From positions 231,468 to 295,467 of the forward strand of contig NW_003158224.1 in assembly GCF_000003605.2 (NCBI RefSeq): DNA of 64,000 bases, read 5' to 3'. This DNA comes from Saccoglossus kowalevskii (lineage: Eukaryota > Hemichordata > Enteropneusta > Harrimaniidae). Of the stretch, positions 1 to 11,639 are shown piece after piece. The first letter of the stretch is position 1. Each line of letters opens with the position of its first letter. Both the position numbers and the translations under genes were made by a program. A model generated the notes under the pieces. That model was not told where the DNA came from. It searched no databases and was given only the letters and a program-made list of their open reading frames with translations.

Positions 1-352
1 ATATCATTACAAAATTAACAAATCTGAGAGAGGTCCACATGTAGTACCTATAGATGTAATATCAAAGCAATTGCACTTGCGGTTTTTAACAAGAAGTCAA
101 AAATATCAGTTTTTACCAAAAATGACAAAAATATTCACCAAAATTAGAGAATTAAAGATATCAACATGAAATGAACAAACCTAAGAGAGGTCTACCCAAG
201 GTACATATATACCAAGTATCAAAGCATTTAGGCTTGTAGTTTTCAAGAAGAAGTCGAAAAAGTAAAACATTGACACGGACGACGACGGACGACGACGACG
301 GACAATCACTCATATGATAAGCTCCGCTCGACAAAGTCGACAGCGGAGCTAA
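1..352. mobile_element. Pearl-like (HINE) non-autonomous element, copy 1, left part outside the window
   Basis: Shows parts of the ~158-bp core unit (landmark AATCTGAGAGAGGTCC), a GACGGACGAC-type microsatellite at about 276-303 and the terminal hairpin AGCTCCGCT-CGAC-aaa-GTCG-ACAGCGGAGCTAA. The end CTAA fits the CTRR end of Helitron-type elements. Confidence 0.75.
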
Positions 353-1993
353 AAATTGGAAAAAAAGTTACCTATTTAGTCATACATCATATGTTCATAT
401 GGCAAGTTTTCGAATTCATTGAACATAGAAACGGCATTATTCAAAATAAGCGTAAGAATTTAAACATAAATCAACAATAATTCAGAACATAAAGATACCA
501 TCGACTGCAGTTAATCTGTCTTTATGGACATTTTGCTATGACCTCATATCCACCTCTTATTTATCATACCATAATCTTCACCAAGGGGGGAAAATAAAGA
601 GTTGCGTCAGCTCTACGCACTTACCATTTGTACAGATTCAACATAGAAGACAAGTCAGCTAAGTACAGCAGAACATCGCTTGGAAGTTAATTATTTACAC
701 CAGAGTATATATAAAAGAAATGAGACAACTGGGGTTAAATCTTGCACTGTTATGCAAATTACTTCATCCAAGTTTGAAAGAAACAAGGTCATGCATCAAA
801 ATGGATTCTATTAGTGTAAGTTGAATTTTACAAACTATCGTTTAAATCAAAAACTGGAACACCATAAATAAAACATAATTATTAAATCATATTATTATGA
901 ATATATTAGTGGGCTCCACCTGTTGAATAATTTCCTAGCTGTACCCAGCTCTTCTACACTGTTCCAAATATCACACAATTAAGTGAATGATTCTCCCTAC
1001 ATTATTTTGTCCTAGTGACCTTGTATGATTCATACCAGGTCAAAGCCTATTAGGATATTTGGGACCTTGAGGTTCCCACAAACAAAGGATCATGGACATC
1101 AATTCAAGACAGTGACAGGGCCTTAAAAATTCTATTTCCGGGTAAAATCAAATTTGTTTTATTACTCAACTTTCTGCCTTAGTTTTCATCAATGGAAAAG
1201 TATGACACTATTAGGAGTAGAAATCAGACAGGACTGATTGTCAAATGCAATTAATTAAGAAACAGACGTTAGTCGGTTTATGGAAACAGCTTTCTGCGAA
1301 CAATGATTCACAGGTGGTGCACTTCAATCATACACCGACAAAAAAAAAGATTAAACCTTGACATACATATAATTATAATATATTTGGGAGACACAGCATT
1401 GATCACTATCATATTTGAGCCTGCAGTGTAAGCAAAATAGTGTTTACTATTTACCAACCCATGTGACAAATAAGACACCGTCAATTGTTCTACATATCAA
1501 TTCTTAAAATTATCAAAAAACTTGGTAGTGAAAAGAAAATACGTTGAAGCTTTTCAATTCTATTTACCAAAGTTTGAACATCCAGGTTATTGACGACTTT
1601 TGTTATGCACTGGTTCATCCTCTGAATACCCGGAACTACTTTTTTTGTTATACCACGACCTTTGACCCTAAAGTTTTAGCAATATACAGTACAACCAAGT
1701 TTCATACTAAAGGGAGCTATCTGAAGATAAATGACATGAAGGAAAACAACAAACCCATAATCAATCAAACTCTGACACTGATTGGTCTGTTTCAATCTTT
1801 TTTTTTCAATGTCTGACTTTTCGGGTCAACCGCTGGTACTAAAGACAGATTGTACTCTGAAATTGATAGTTTATTACTCTCAGCAATGGGTCAAAAAAGG
1901 ATGCTTCCTTGAAAAATGAATACTGCTAGGGTTAAAGGTCAAATATACAAATATTTGTCTGCAAATGTGTCAAGTCACTCTGGCAAAACTCCA
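353..1993. other. No gene recognised
   Basis: AT-rich sequence. A 90-codon frame at 1544-1816 shows no known motif and no splice support. No repeat identified. Confidence 0.6.
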
Positions 1994-2191
1994 CTGTAGA
2001 ATACTTATTTTCGCTTGAAATTTATTTTCGCTGAAGGGATGATTCTGTGAAAATAAAATCCAGTGAATATACTTTTTTTCCTATATTTTTCATTCAACTC
2101 ATCAAAAATCAGTGAAAATAAATTCCATACAAAACACCCAAAATGCCTTTTCAGCGAAAATTAATTCCAGCTAAAATAAAGTATTTCACAG
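1994..2191. mobile_element. TA-flanked palindromic MITE, copy A
   Basis: Ends CTGTAGAATACTTATTTTCG and the inverse of GCTAAAATAAAGTATTTCAC. The interior is built of GCGAAAATAAATTCC-like pieces on both strands. The right flank is TA, the left is altered. TA duplication suggests a Tc1/mariner-type origin (inference). Confidence 0.75.
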
Positions 2192-2509
2192 TATCTAGCG
2201 TTCTTGTTTCATTTATCATGTCCATGCATTACTTTTGTCAAATTTTTAGTTAAATGAACAAGTAACATTCAGTGAATCTTTTTCCAACTGATTTGTGTTA
2301 CTTTCAATAACTAAAAAACAAATTTACTTAACGTTGATGACTGAAAGAAATGTAATTTATGCATGCCTTAATTGGGAAAGCAATTTCAGGACATTCAAAA
2401 TTTGTTCCAAATATTGCGCATAATTATTGACTAGTCATCAACTTTTGTTTTACAGAGGAAAAATATTTGTTTAAAATGAACACATTTGAAATAATTTTCA
2501 TTAGAATTT

Positions 2510-2690
2510 AGGTTCACCTTTTCACAACCAGTTCCCTCTTTTCATCAATAATTCACAAAATAGTTCTGTTTATAGTCTGCACTTTTTTTGACAATATTGG
2601 GACAAAAGTAGCCATTTTTTTTAATAAATAGTAATTTTCTGAACTTTCCTCATAATTCCTGCTATATCACAATAACAAATGATTTTTTCA
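2510..2690 (+). repeat. Dispersed AT-rich repeat R2, copy 1
   Basis: Shares TTCACAAAATAGTTCTGTTT, AGTCTGCACTTT and TTGGGACAAAAGTAG with 3466-3645 and with the inverse of 29080-29313. Confidence 0.55.
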
Positions 2691-2853
2691 CAATTTGTAA
2701 CCTGACAACTTTTACATATGGTGAGAATTTTTTATCGAAGAAACCAATGGTGAATTGCTTGAAGTTCAGTGACCATAATTTCTATTTGGGTTTTGTAAAC
2801 AGCATAAAACAAAATCATTCCAAAAGTCAAAAAAAATTTGATCATTGATGTTA

Positions 2854-3033
2854 CTGTAAAATCTGTATTAGAAGCTGTGACTTCTATTGAAATGGTACAA
2901 TGCAACAGAGGGGATGCGACTTCTATTAGAGCATCTACACATATGAGAAATGATAAATTTTTGGTTCTCAATTGTTCAAAAAGAAAGGGTGCGACTTCTA
3001 TTAGGGATGCGGCTTCTAATACAGATTTTACGG
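2854..3033. mobile_element. 180-bp MITE with TA target duplication and subterminal repeats
   Basis: TA at 2852-2853 and 3034-3035. Terminal inverted repeats CTGTAAAATCTGTATTAGAA / TTCTAATACAGATTTTACGG. Motif TGCGACTTCTATTA or a close variant occurs three times (about 2876, 2916, 2990). Non-coding; the 99-codon frame crossing it is not a gene. Confidence 0.75.
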
Positions 3034-3465
3034 TAATGGTAGCAAACTACTTTAAGTTAATAATATTTTGGAGCTCAATAAGGGTTCTGTCACTCCAAAA
3101 CAGCCTACTAAACAAACCAGTTAAAAACACTCATTAAAATTCAATGCATTTGTTATGTCACATGGATAGTCGCCATGACAACCAGCATACTTGCTGAGTT
3201 GCCAGCATCCATTTGTTAGTGAGACTGGCTATTATTAGTAACAATAATCATAATTGTCAATGCAAAAGTACATTTGTAATCCCAAATGCTTTCTTTATAG
3301 GTAGTATGTGTATTCATACAGCGTAATCATAGATTATCGAAACACGGCAAGCAACCATTTTTCAAAGTAGCAATGCAATTCTATAGGCAAAATGGCAAAA
3401 TGAAAAAGAATCAAAAGTTCAAATGCTTGATTTTAAATGAAGTTTCTTATGTTGATTAACAGAAT

Positions 3466-3645
3466 TTTTAAACTTTTCATCACAAATTCACAAAATAGTC
3501 CCATTTATACATGTATGTAATCTGCACTTTCCATCCGAAGATTGGGACAAAAATAGCTAAATTTTTAAGTAAAAACTGAAAATCTACTCAAATTTTGTCT
3601 GTTGGCTCCAAAATTTTGGTTCATTTCTAAAAATTATTGAAGAAT
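3466..3645 (+). repeat. Dispersed AT-rich repeat R2, copy 2
   Basis: Contains CACAAATTCACAAAATAGTC, TCTGCACTTTCC, TTGGGACAAAAATAG and TTTTGTCTGTTGGCTCCAAA, colinear with the inverse of 29080-29313. Confidence 0.6.
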
Positions 3646-3928
3646 AAACTAACCACTATCTGGGAAAGCTTTAATTTCGTGAGAGACAGATTTTCACAAA
3701 TTTCATGAGTCAGTTGAGCATATATACAAGGCAGAATTTGATTCGTCGAAAAACCATGTCAACAGACAAGCTGCTCTCTGATTGGTCAGGCAGTCAGGTG
3801 TTAGGGTTTGGTAGCCAATCTTGTCGTAATAGCTTTGGATTGACTTAATAATCAACGAATTTGCAGAAAGTCAGCGACTTTCATAAAATGTTGTCTTTAT
3901 GAATGCTGTGAAAACTCCTAAAAAACAT

Positions 3929-4616
3929 AACAAGCAAGCCTATCGGCTGAGATAGCTCCGCTGTTAGCAATGCACATTTCAATTAAAGAACAGAAGATAT
4001 CATTAGAAAATGAACAATATGTATAATATCAAAGCAATCTGACTTTTCATCAAGAATTCGAAAATATCACTTTTCGCCAAAAATGACAAAAATATTCATC
4101 AAAATTAGATAATTGAAGATATCATCACAAAATGAACAAATCTAAGAGAGATCTACCTGAGGTACCTATATGTATAACATAAAAGCAATCAGACTTGCAG
4201 TTTTCAGTCGAAAATATCACTTTTTACCAAAAAAGACAAAAATATTCATCCAAATTAGAGAATTGAAGATATAACAAAATGCACAAATCTGAGAGAGGTC
4301 AATATGTAGTACCTATATATGTAATATCAAAGCAATTGGACTTGCGGTTTTCAACAAGAAGTCGAAAATATCACTTTTAACAAAAATGACAAAAATATTC
4401 ATCAAAATTTTAGAATGACAGATATCATCATGAAATGAACAAATCTGAGAGAGGTCAACATGTAGTACCTATATATATATAATATCAAAGCAATAAAAAT
4501 TGTAGTTTTCAAGAAGTTGAAAATGTAAAAAGTTTACACGAACGACAGACAACAGACGCCGACGGACAATCACTCATATGATAAGCTCCGCTCAACAAAG
4601 TCGACAGCAGAGCTAA
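3929..4616. mobile_element. Pearl-like (HINE) element, copy 2
   Basis: Starts AACAAGCAAGCCTATCGGCT, then GATAGCTCCGCTGTTAGC, about four core units (the first shortened), a short ACGAC/GACGG tract, and the terminal hairpin with slight changes (AGCTCCGCTCAAC...GTCGACAGCAGAGCTAA). The inner left motif AGCTCCGCTGT is the inverse of the right-end ACAGCGGAGCT. Non-coding. Confidence 0.8.
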
Positions 4617-4798
4617 TAAAGCATTTAAAGAATATCTTAAATTCATCAAATATACAGGCTAGTTAAATTAGCTAAAATGACATTTTTTTCAAAGTACACA
4701 ACTGATCCATCCATGACTACAATTTTCAACTTATGTTATGATGAATTGAAGCTACATGTATTAACAAATGACAGTATGCTCAATTTAGAATCTCTGAC

Positions 4799-4829
4799 GG
4801 GGGTGGGGGTGGAGGGGGTGGGGGGGGGT
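4799..4829 (+). repeat. G-run tract with quadruplex potential
   Basis: Four G-tracts of five or more separated by T or TGGA. Confidence 0.6.
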
Positions 4830-5680
4830 GACATGTACGCTCACTGTAGACCTTAATGAACATAAGGTTAGGTTGCAATAAATATAGAATTTTGTAAAAA
4901 CTACGTCGTCAACATGAAACGTAATATGTGACAACTGCTATCATCTGCCTTTACGTATACATTGCAATATCCTTATGAAAATCTCATATACGCACCATAA
5001 TCTAGCTAGACAAAAAAAAATGAAATTTGTTTGGAATCAATCCATGCCATCGTACTATCCATACTGAACTAAGCATGCTTATAGGAAAAGCTTTTATATA
5101 ATCTACCCAGCTGTTACGAACAGTCAGCCATTTTAAATCTAATACTTGATAAAACCTCAAAAGTATGATTGAGACCACAAAATGTACGGTATCATATTCG
5201 TAAAACAATTAATCAACAGTAGTGTATATCCTCAATTTTTTTTAAATCACCAAGACTGGCACCCAGACATGTGGCATGTTAAAGACCTGAAACGTTTTTC
5301 AAATGAACAAATCAGGCAAGATTTCAAATCAGGAAAGATTTCAAATCAGGAAAGATTTGTTCAGATATTTTATTCAGATATTTTTCTATTGATTAACTGT
5401 TATTTTCAGAGAGTGAAAACACATCTATCGTACATGTACGTTCCCCTACTTCAAACATATGCTTTGTTTTGTTTGTTTTCCTCTATTTTGGTTCCTCGCT
5501 TTATGTAATGATAATAAAGCATGGTAAATTTTGTTCATATTTACATTTTTATAAAATATTACCATTATCCCAAAGATGCGATAAGAATAAAGACTATCAT
5601 TATTATGGCTTTGTAGATTCAAAGGTTTTCCACTAGCCTCACTACGAAAAAGACGTGCATAGCATTTAGTACTAATTGCT

Positions 5681-5781
5681 GATGAGAAAAAAGGTATATT
5701 TGCTGGATTTTATTTTTATTGAAACACCACTTCATCGAAAATAGCATAAATAGATTCAAAATGAAAATAGGTAGTTTACAG
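5681..5781. mobile_element. TA-flanked palindromic MITE, right-half fragment
   Basis: Matches the right half of copy D (GGTATATTTGCTGGATTTTA onward) and ends TTTACAG followed by TA. The left half is absent. Confidence 0.5.
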
Positions 5782-5892
5782 TAATATAAATTCACTTACA
5801 GTAAACAGCAAGTACCGAAGCAATAAACTCACTTATTAAGCTTACTTTTATAAGAAGATACACAATGATATCCTAATGGTTCAGGTTTTTCA

Positions 5893-5922
5893 GTTTTATT
5901 TATTTTATTTATTTTATTTATT

Positions 5923-5965
<43 letters not shown>

Positions 5966-5966
5966 T
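5893..5966. repeat. (TTTA)n microsatellite
   Basis: TTTATTTA tract with early TTTTA interruptions becoming pure ATTT repeats. Confidence 0.95.
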
Positions 5967-6471
5967 GAATGTCAATAAGCAAGTTTGTTTTCTGCTGTTA
6001 GAAATACAATTGGATAGTCACAGAATTATAACTCAAAAAAGATACTTGGGCACCAAAAAGATTAAGTGAAATAAACTGAAATGGGATTCTTAGTCCCAGT
6101 TCTTTTTATTCTCATGTAAAAAAAATAAAATATCTTCACCATGGTGATAGCAACAAACGAATAATTTATAAGATAGGGGTATGAGATGAAAATCCCATAC
6201 TTGATGTTACACAAACAGCTGATGATCACAAAATTATTCTGCGAATGAAGGGTCAGTGTTCGTTTCGAGTTGTTCTTTCTACTGTCCTTGTGTATTTGTG
6301 AAACGTAAATTACACGTTTTTGCTTTTTTTACAAACTCGCTCATCTTTGTTCCCATTGATCAAACCGTTTCAAGCGTGTTTTTTTTCGTTCTGTGATGTT
6401 ACTGCTCAGAATAAGTTTGACCAACCCGCACAATACCCTGAATGGGCTCATTATACAGCACCAACTTGAGT

Positions 6472-7039
6472 AGCCCTGAGTACAGTCCTGTAGGTTGGCC
6501 TCCTTCTGCTGATCATTGGGCCCCCACAGTCCTGAGAACTCATATAGACTGGGGAATCGACACAATGCTACAAATTTATGGCGGAGAGCCTTTCTGCAGT
6601 TTTCATGATTGTAATCAGCCAAAACATCTATTGACCAATGTAGTGATCATAAATACCTTTCTTGTGGCTGAAAAATGAACCTACAGTACTGGACTGTTGG
6701 CAAAAGCTAGTTTCATGCAACAAAATGACGTTTTGTTTAAAAATATGTCAAGAACAAGACATATATTTTCTGCATATATTTTCTGTTGATGTTGAAAAAT
6801 GTTGATTTGATCGACACTAGTGGGAAATCTTCTGTAATTTTACTTCCAGTTAAGGTATTTGGGATAGTAAGACGTATCGACCTGCTTATTTTTTAGCTGT
6901 TGCAAAGCTGAATGCCTCTTAAATCGCCCGATGCAGCCCTTCACATAGTGTCAAATCCCCTGTCTATACGACTTCTCAGGACTGTGGGTGGCCGAATGAT
7001 CAGCGGTAGGAGACCAATCTATAGGACTGTACCCAGAGT
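6472..7039. repeat. Long imperfect inverted repeat (about 95-bp arms)
   Basis: The left arm 6472-6567 and right arm 6944-7039 are inverse copies with only scattered mismatches; shared blocks include CCACAGTCCTGAGAA and CTGATCATT. About 375 bp of unrelated AT-rich sequence separates them. It may be a foldback element, or a transposon with long inverted ends, or an inverted duplication; no target duplication could be fixed. Confidence 0.65.
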
Positions 7040-10000
7040 TGCCTGCCTTTATTTTATAAATCCTTTAACAAACCAATTTTTTTTTTCGATTTCCATAAAA
7101 TATAATCATGACAAGTGCCAAAATGAGGTGACTAATTTTTTGATAGATGGGAAATAATTATTTCTTTATATATAAAGTATGATGAATACAAATCAATTGT
7201 ATAACTTTGTACTAATTCACAGGGCTTCTTTGGAGTTCTAAGACTAGGTATGTGAAATATTTGGGGATATTAAATAGCACAAATTGTGGGAAATATTTAA
7301 TGATTCGCCTGTATTTGCTCCAGGTTGCAGTAATTCAGAACAGAATTTTAGTAAATTCATGTGCAAATGAAATTCAAATGGTAAGTCGAAATGAACACCA
7401 GCATTTGGACACACAGAAAATCATTGAAATGTTAAACTTTATTAAATATTTTACCTGATTTATATGATATGATATGACATTTCACATCATAGTCCAAGCC
7501 TCAATACAGCTAAAGGAGTGCAACTTAATAACAACAATGGTGATTTCAAAAACGTCATTATATTTTTAAATAAACGAGTGTGGTACACATAAATACAGAG
7601 TTCACCTCAGGGTGAGTTTAAGATGGCGGTGCATTTTCAGTAGTTCACCCCCCCCCCCCCCGAGTTCACGTTAGTCATATTTTTACGTACAAGCAATGAG
7701 CATGTGATCGTTAACTTGGGACTTGTGACTGTTTCGCATTGACCTACACACACATGGTCAAAGTACAGATAAACTAACACGCCTTTCACCGGTTGGTTGA
7801 AACTGAACGACAAAATATAACTGTCAACAATCAAAGAAGAAACGTAGTCACAGAGGACCACTAAATTATATTACTGTATTCGCTCCCGGAATAATATTAT
7901 ATAGACAAATAGAGAAAGTGATCATCCGGTTGACAAGTTAGAATTTCTTTCAACCTCAATCTATAATACAATTATCCTCGATCTGTAGATCCGTTACCAA
8001 AAACGTGACGGTAAGCGGTAATTTGCTAAAAAAAGGTACGAGCGATATAGTAGATATATATGAAGTATGAAATATACCCGTATTATTATACTGCTATCAT
8101 TATTACTACGTTTTAAAATTGAAAAAAAAAAGTAATTTCAGATAAAAGGAGGATATATTAACATGAAATACTACGGGGGCCGGACCCTATACGGGGTGAC
8201 ATCGGGGTAAATATAAATCGCATACGCAGAACTATATGACCGCAAATGTGTTTAAAAAACGTGAATAGATTGACCCACCGACCTTGAAAAAGTGTAGTAA
8301 CGCAATGTAGGGCTAACCTCGATGAATTCGGTCGTGTCAAATGTCTTCGTACTTGCAAATTTCCTCAACGATCGTTGATCTTTTTCAACACGTTCGAGAT
8401 AATGTAGAAACCTTGAATCTCCGCGACTGGGAATCAGCCCAACTTGAACGTCATGTGAGAAAATAAACACACACAATTCATGCGCACCGGATAACTCATG
8501 TATGTGTATATATGAGCCTGGTGGAGGTCAATCTCGGGTAAGAAAAAGGTCGCGGGTATGTAAACATGAAACGGCTCAAACTAAAGTTAACTATATCGCC
8601 AATTTTATTTTAAAATACAGTTAAAATTACTGAAATGTTTAGAAACTCTTCATATAGCGAGGTCGAATTATCAGGGTGGTGAACAAGTGCGGATGGATAC
8701 AACAGAAATGATTATGTAGTGAATTTGTTATCAATTGCTTTAAATTTACATAAATGCGGTTACTTAAGGACGTGGCCAGCCCCGTTAATTAAATCAATTG
8801 AGAAAACAATGACACCTAGTTATATTTTTAATTGTTTGTCAGACCGTGTGTTTGAGTTATATGCCGTAATATTATAATACATATTTCATCGGAACATTCA
8901 GTGCGAATCACATGGAAGTCATTAAATGTTTTAGTGAGCGTTGATGACGGTCGCCGCGTGTCCCCGGTTGGCCACTGGCACCACTAACGGCAGCGTTACG
9001 CAACACCAGTCTGGGAAAGGGTTTTTTAATGGGACAACAAAAACACAATCAACAAAGCGACGGCTTTTGAATCACACACAAGGTCAGGATGAACCGTTGT
9101 AATGAACGTGACAAAGCAGTTCACACAGTCTTGCACACGAAATGAAACGCATTCCCTCGACTTTGAAATAAGTTGGTTGTAATTTTTTGTTAGAATTTTC
9201 GTAAAGATGGTGTCTCAATTTTATTATATTTTTCTGATTCGGGCCATACATCGTGCATTATAAACAGGAACAACAGTTTGATATTTGCATATATGAATTT
9301 TATTGTCACTATATTAGTAAAATATTGCGTGGAAATAAAAAAAAAACAGAGATATCTTTAAATACTAAAAAATACCGCGAAATGTCATATAAGGCCACAC
9401 TGATTTAATTTTATGGATGACATCCTCTGAAGACCCCAAAACTAATGAGAGAGGGCGAAAAAAAATGCTGCTAAAACCACAGGACTAAGAAGCTGTTATT
9501 ACGTATTGAACCACAGTGTATCAAAAAAACAAGTCTTTATTTGTAGGAGGCACATGTTGATGCACACATCTCATACTGTATTACTGCCACAGGTATCATC
9601 ACCTTTGATTTTGAAAAGGCAAGAGGATAAGGCAGATGTTAACTTTGCCAAAGGCTCAATAATAAAGAAAAAATTACTGTGTTGTATTGAAAAAAAAAAT
9701 TAAAATGAACAATAAGTTTGTCAACAGCAACCTGGAAATTAACTTCTTTGAAAATTAAAACAAAAATAATAAGAAACTTTTCTTCACCCCGAAAGGGGAC
9801 TTCGGCCGAGGAGCTTCCGCTACTTTCGTTGCAGTTTTGTCGACTTCAATTTGGACAAAGCAACCAAACTGACTTGTCGCCTGACCGACTTTTAGGCCAC
9901 CATACACCTCCACTCCTCTCTCATTTCTCTCATCGTTGCGGGGGCTAAACTCGCTTGCTGCTACCGATCTCTGGTATAGCTGTGTAAACGTCACATCTCC

Positions 10001-11272
10001 CTGGCCAACGTCAATTGCGTACCAGTTTACAACAATCCTTTCGTTTTACCTCTGAACTTTTATTCTAACGTATTTTGGTGACAAAATTTGTATGTTTTGA
10101 GGCAATCTCCTTCATAGGTCTTTGCGCTTAACGTGACGTGCATCTAACTGTGCGGAGTTTGGTTTTGAGGTAGTCCAAAACGAGTTTTACGACAAGTCGG
10201 CGCTTTGCAACAATATGAGTCGGCAAGTTCCCGACAGAAAACCGATCGGTGGAGACTCGTCGTCGGAGATTTTTGTTTTGTTTTGAGAACAGGAGAAAAC
10301 TAATGCGCGCGCGGATGTCATCCATAAAATGAAGTCGGTGTGGCCTAAAATATAATAAAACCTTAGACGGAAATCTACCCATTGCCGTGTACATATCGTC
10401 GCCGATATTTCATACAGTTCATAGCAAGTCGTCAGCGACGCGTCTTGTTTGATACGGGTCCCATGCGACGTAATACAATATTTTTGGTTGATACATAGAC
10501 CCTCTAACCGGAAAAACACATAAGTCTAGATATTAGTAGCTTGAATTGGAAGCCATCGACACTGTGCTATACAACTTCCTGGTACCAACGAGAGGCACCA
10601 GGGACTGACTGGGACCAAAACCCAGCCCTGGACTTCCTCGCCAATAGACCCAACCAAAAAACCGGCGGGGATCAGCCATTCTGAATGTTGGAACAGTTAG
10701 TACTGAAGCCACGCTGAGGCCTGATGGCCGCAGACCGGACGGCCATTCTGGACTTTCCCGAACTAATCTTGTAGAATATCTTTAAAAATAGAAAATTCCC
10801 GGCGTGTATTTTTGAAAAATGTTTGCTAGGCATGTTAAACCAGTAGCTTAACCAATATGTGAAGGGTTCATACTTCAGTCGACGATATAAATTGTGATTT
10901 TATCGATTATCTATTATAGCCAATTATATATTTCATCTATGGATATAATTATTCTACTAGTAAGAGACATTTTAGAAAATAGTTAGCACTCTCCGAATAA
11001 TAATAATAATATAAAATCAAAACAAATCCATTATCCAATAAGTTAAACATACAAGATGACAAAAGTCATCAGGTCCATGAGACGCACAATTTACCAACAG
11101 TGTAAGTATAGACCATCTTGAACCACTCTACGTCTCTGTACAAGTGGTGGTACCAGGTGTCCGGAATGGGTAAGTATACCCTGCCAGTATGCTACACCCG
11201 TCAAGATGATACCAATAACTCCAGAAGCATGTAGCTATATGGGCAAGTTGTAAAATAGTTTAGAGTGAATCA
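7040..11272. other. No gene recognised; patches of higher CpG
   Basis: CpG is raised around 8940-9010, 9780-10020 and 10120-10520. Minus-strand frames of 79 codons (9994-9755) and 110 codons (10519-10187) have ordinary composition but no motif I know. They could be first exons of an unknown gene, but splice partners were not found. Confidence 0.5.
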
Positions 11273-11518
11273 TATCCAGGAATAGTCTCTCATCATTTGC
11301 GAGACAGACATGTCAAATTTGGAAATTAAATGCTTGTATCTTCCAAAAAATCTTTTAAAAGTTCCAACAAGCACTGATTTTGAGTATCCTTGCTTCACAA
11401 GCTTTGAAGCCAGTGAGTTGTGTCTTACCCGATAATCGTCGTACAATACACAAGCTCTAGAATATGTAAGATGCTGTGATATATAGATACCATAACCTGG
11501 AGATTGTGGAATATTGCT
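11273..11518 (-). mobile_element. Retroelement protein fragment (reverse-transcriptase C-terminal type)
   Basis: 82 codons open on the minus strand, starting SNIPQSPGYGIYISQ and continuing with a QGYSKSVL...FKRFFGRY segment. I recognise the 'SNIP..PAYGVYISQ ... FYGRY' pattern from metazoan reverse-transcriptase-bearing proteins, but cannot say which retroelement order it belongs to. No other part of that element is evident, so it is treated as an old fragment. Confidence 0.5.
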
Positions 11519-11639
11519 GGACTAAAAAGTATAATTATTAAGTACTAAACCATCTATAATAATAATAAAGCATTTTTCTTTGTCATGTTGATATGGTGTA
11601 AATAAACATAAACTTAACTACAAGTTAGTGATAGTCTTT

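Larger units (their letters stand above)
4617..6471. other. No gene recognised; simple repeats only
   Basis: Besides the G-run, MITE fragment and (TTTA)n, there is a short triplication of AAATCAGGMAAGATTT at about 5310-5358. The 108-codon frame over it is not convincing. Confidence 0.6.

Noticed and set aside
5182-5508. 108-codon plus-strand frame
   Set aside because: Crosses a short tandem repeat and has no recognisable motif.
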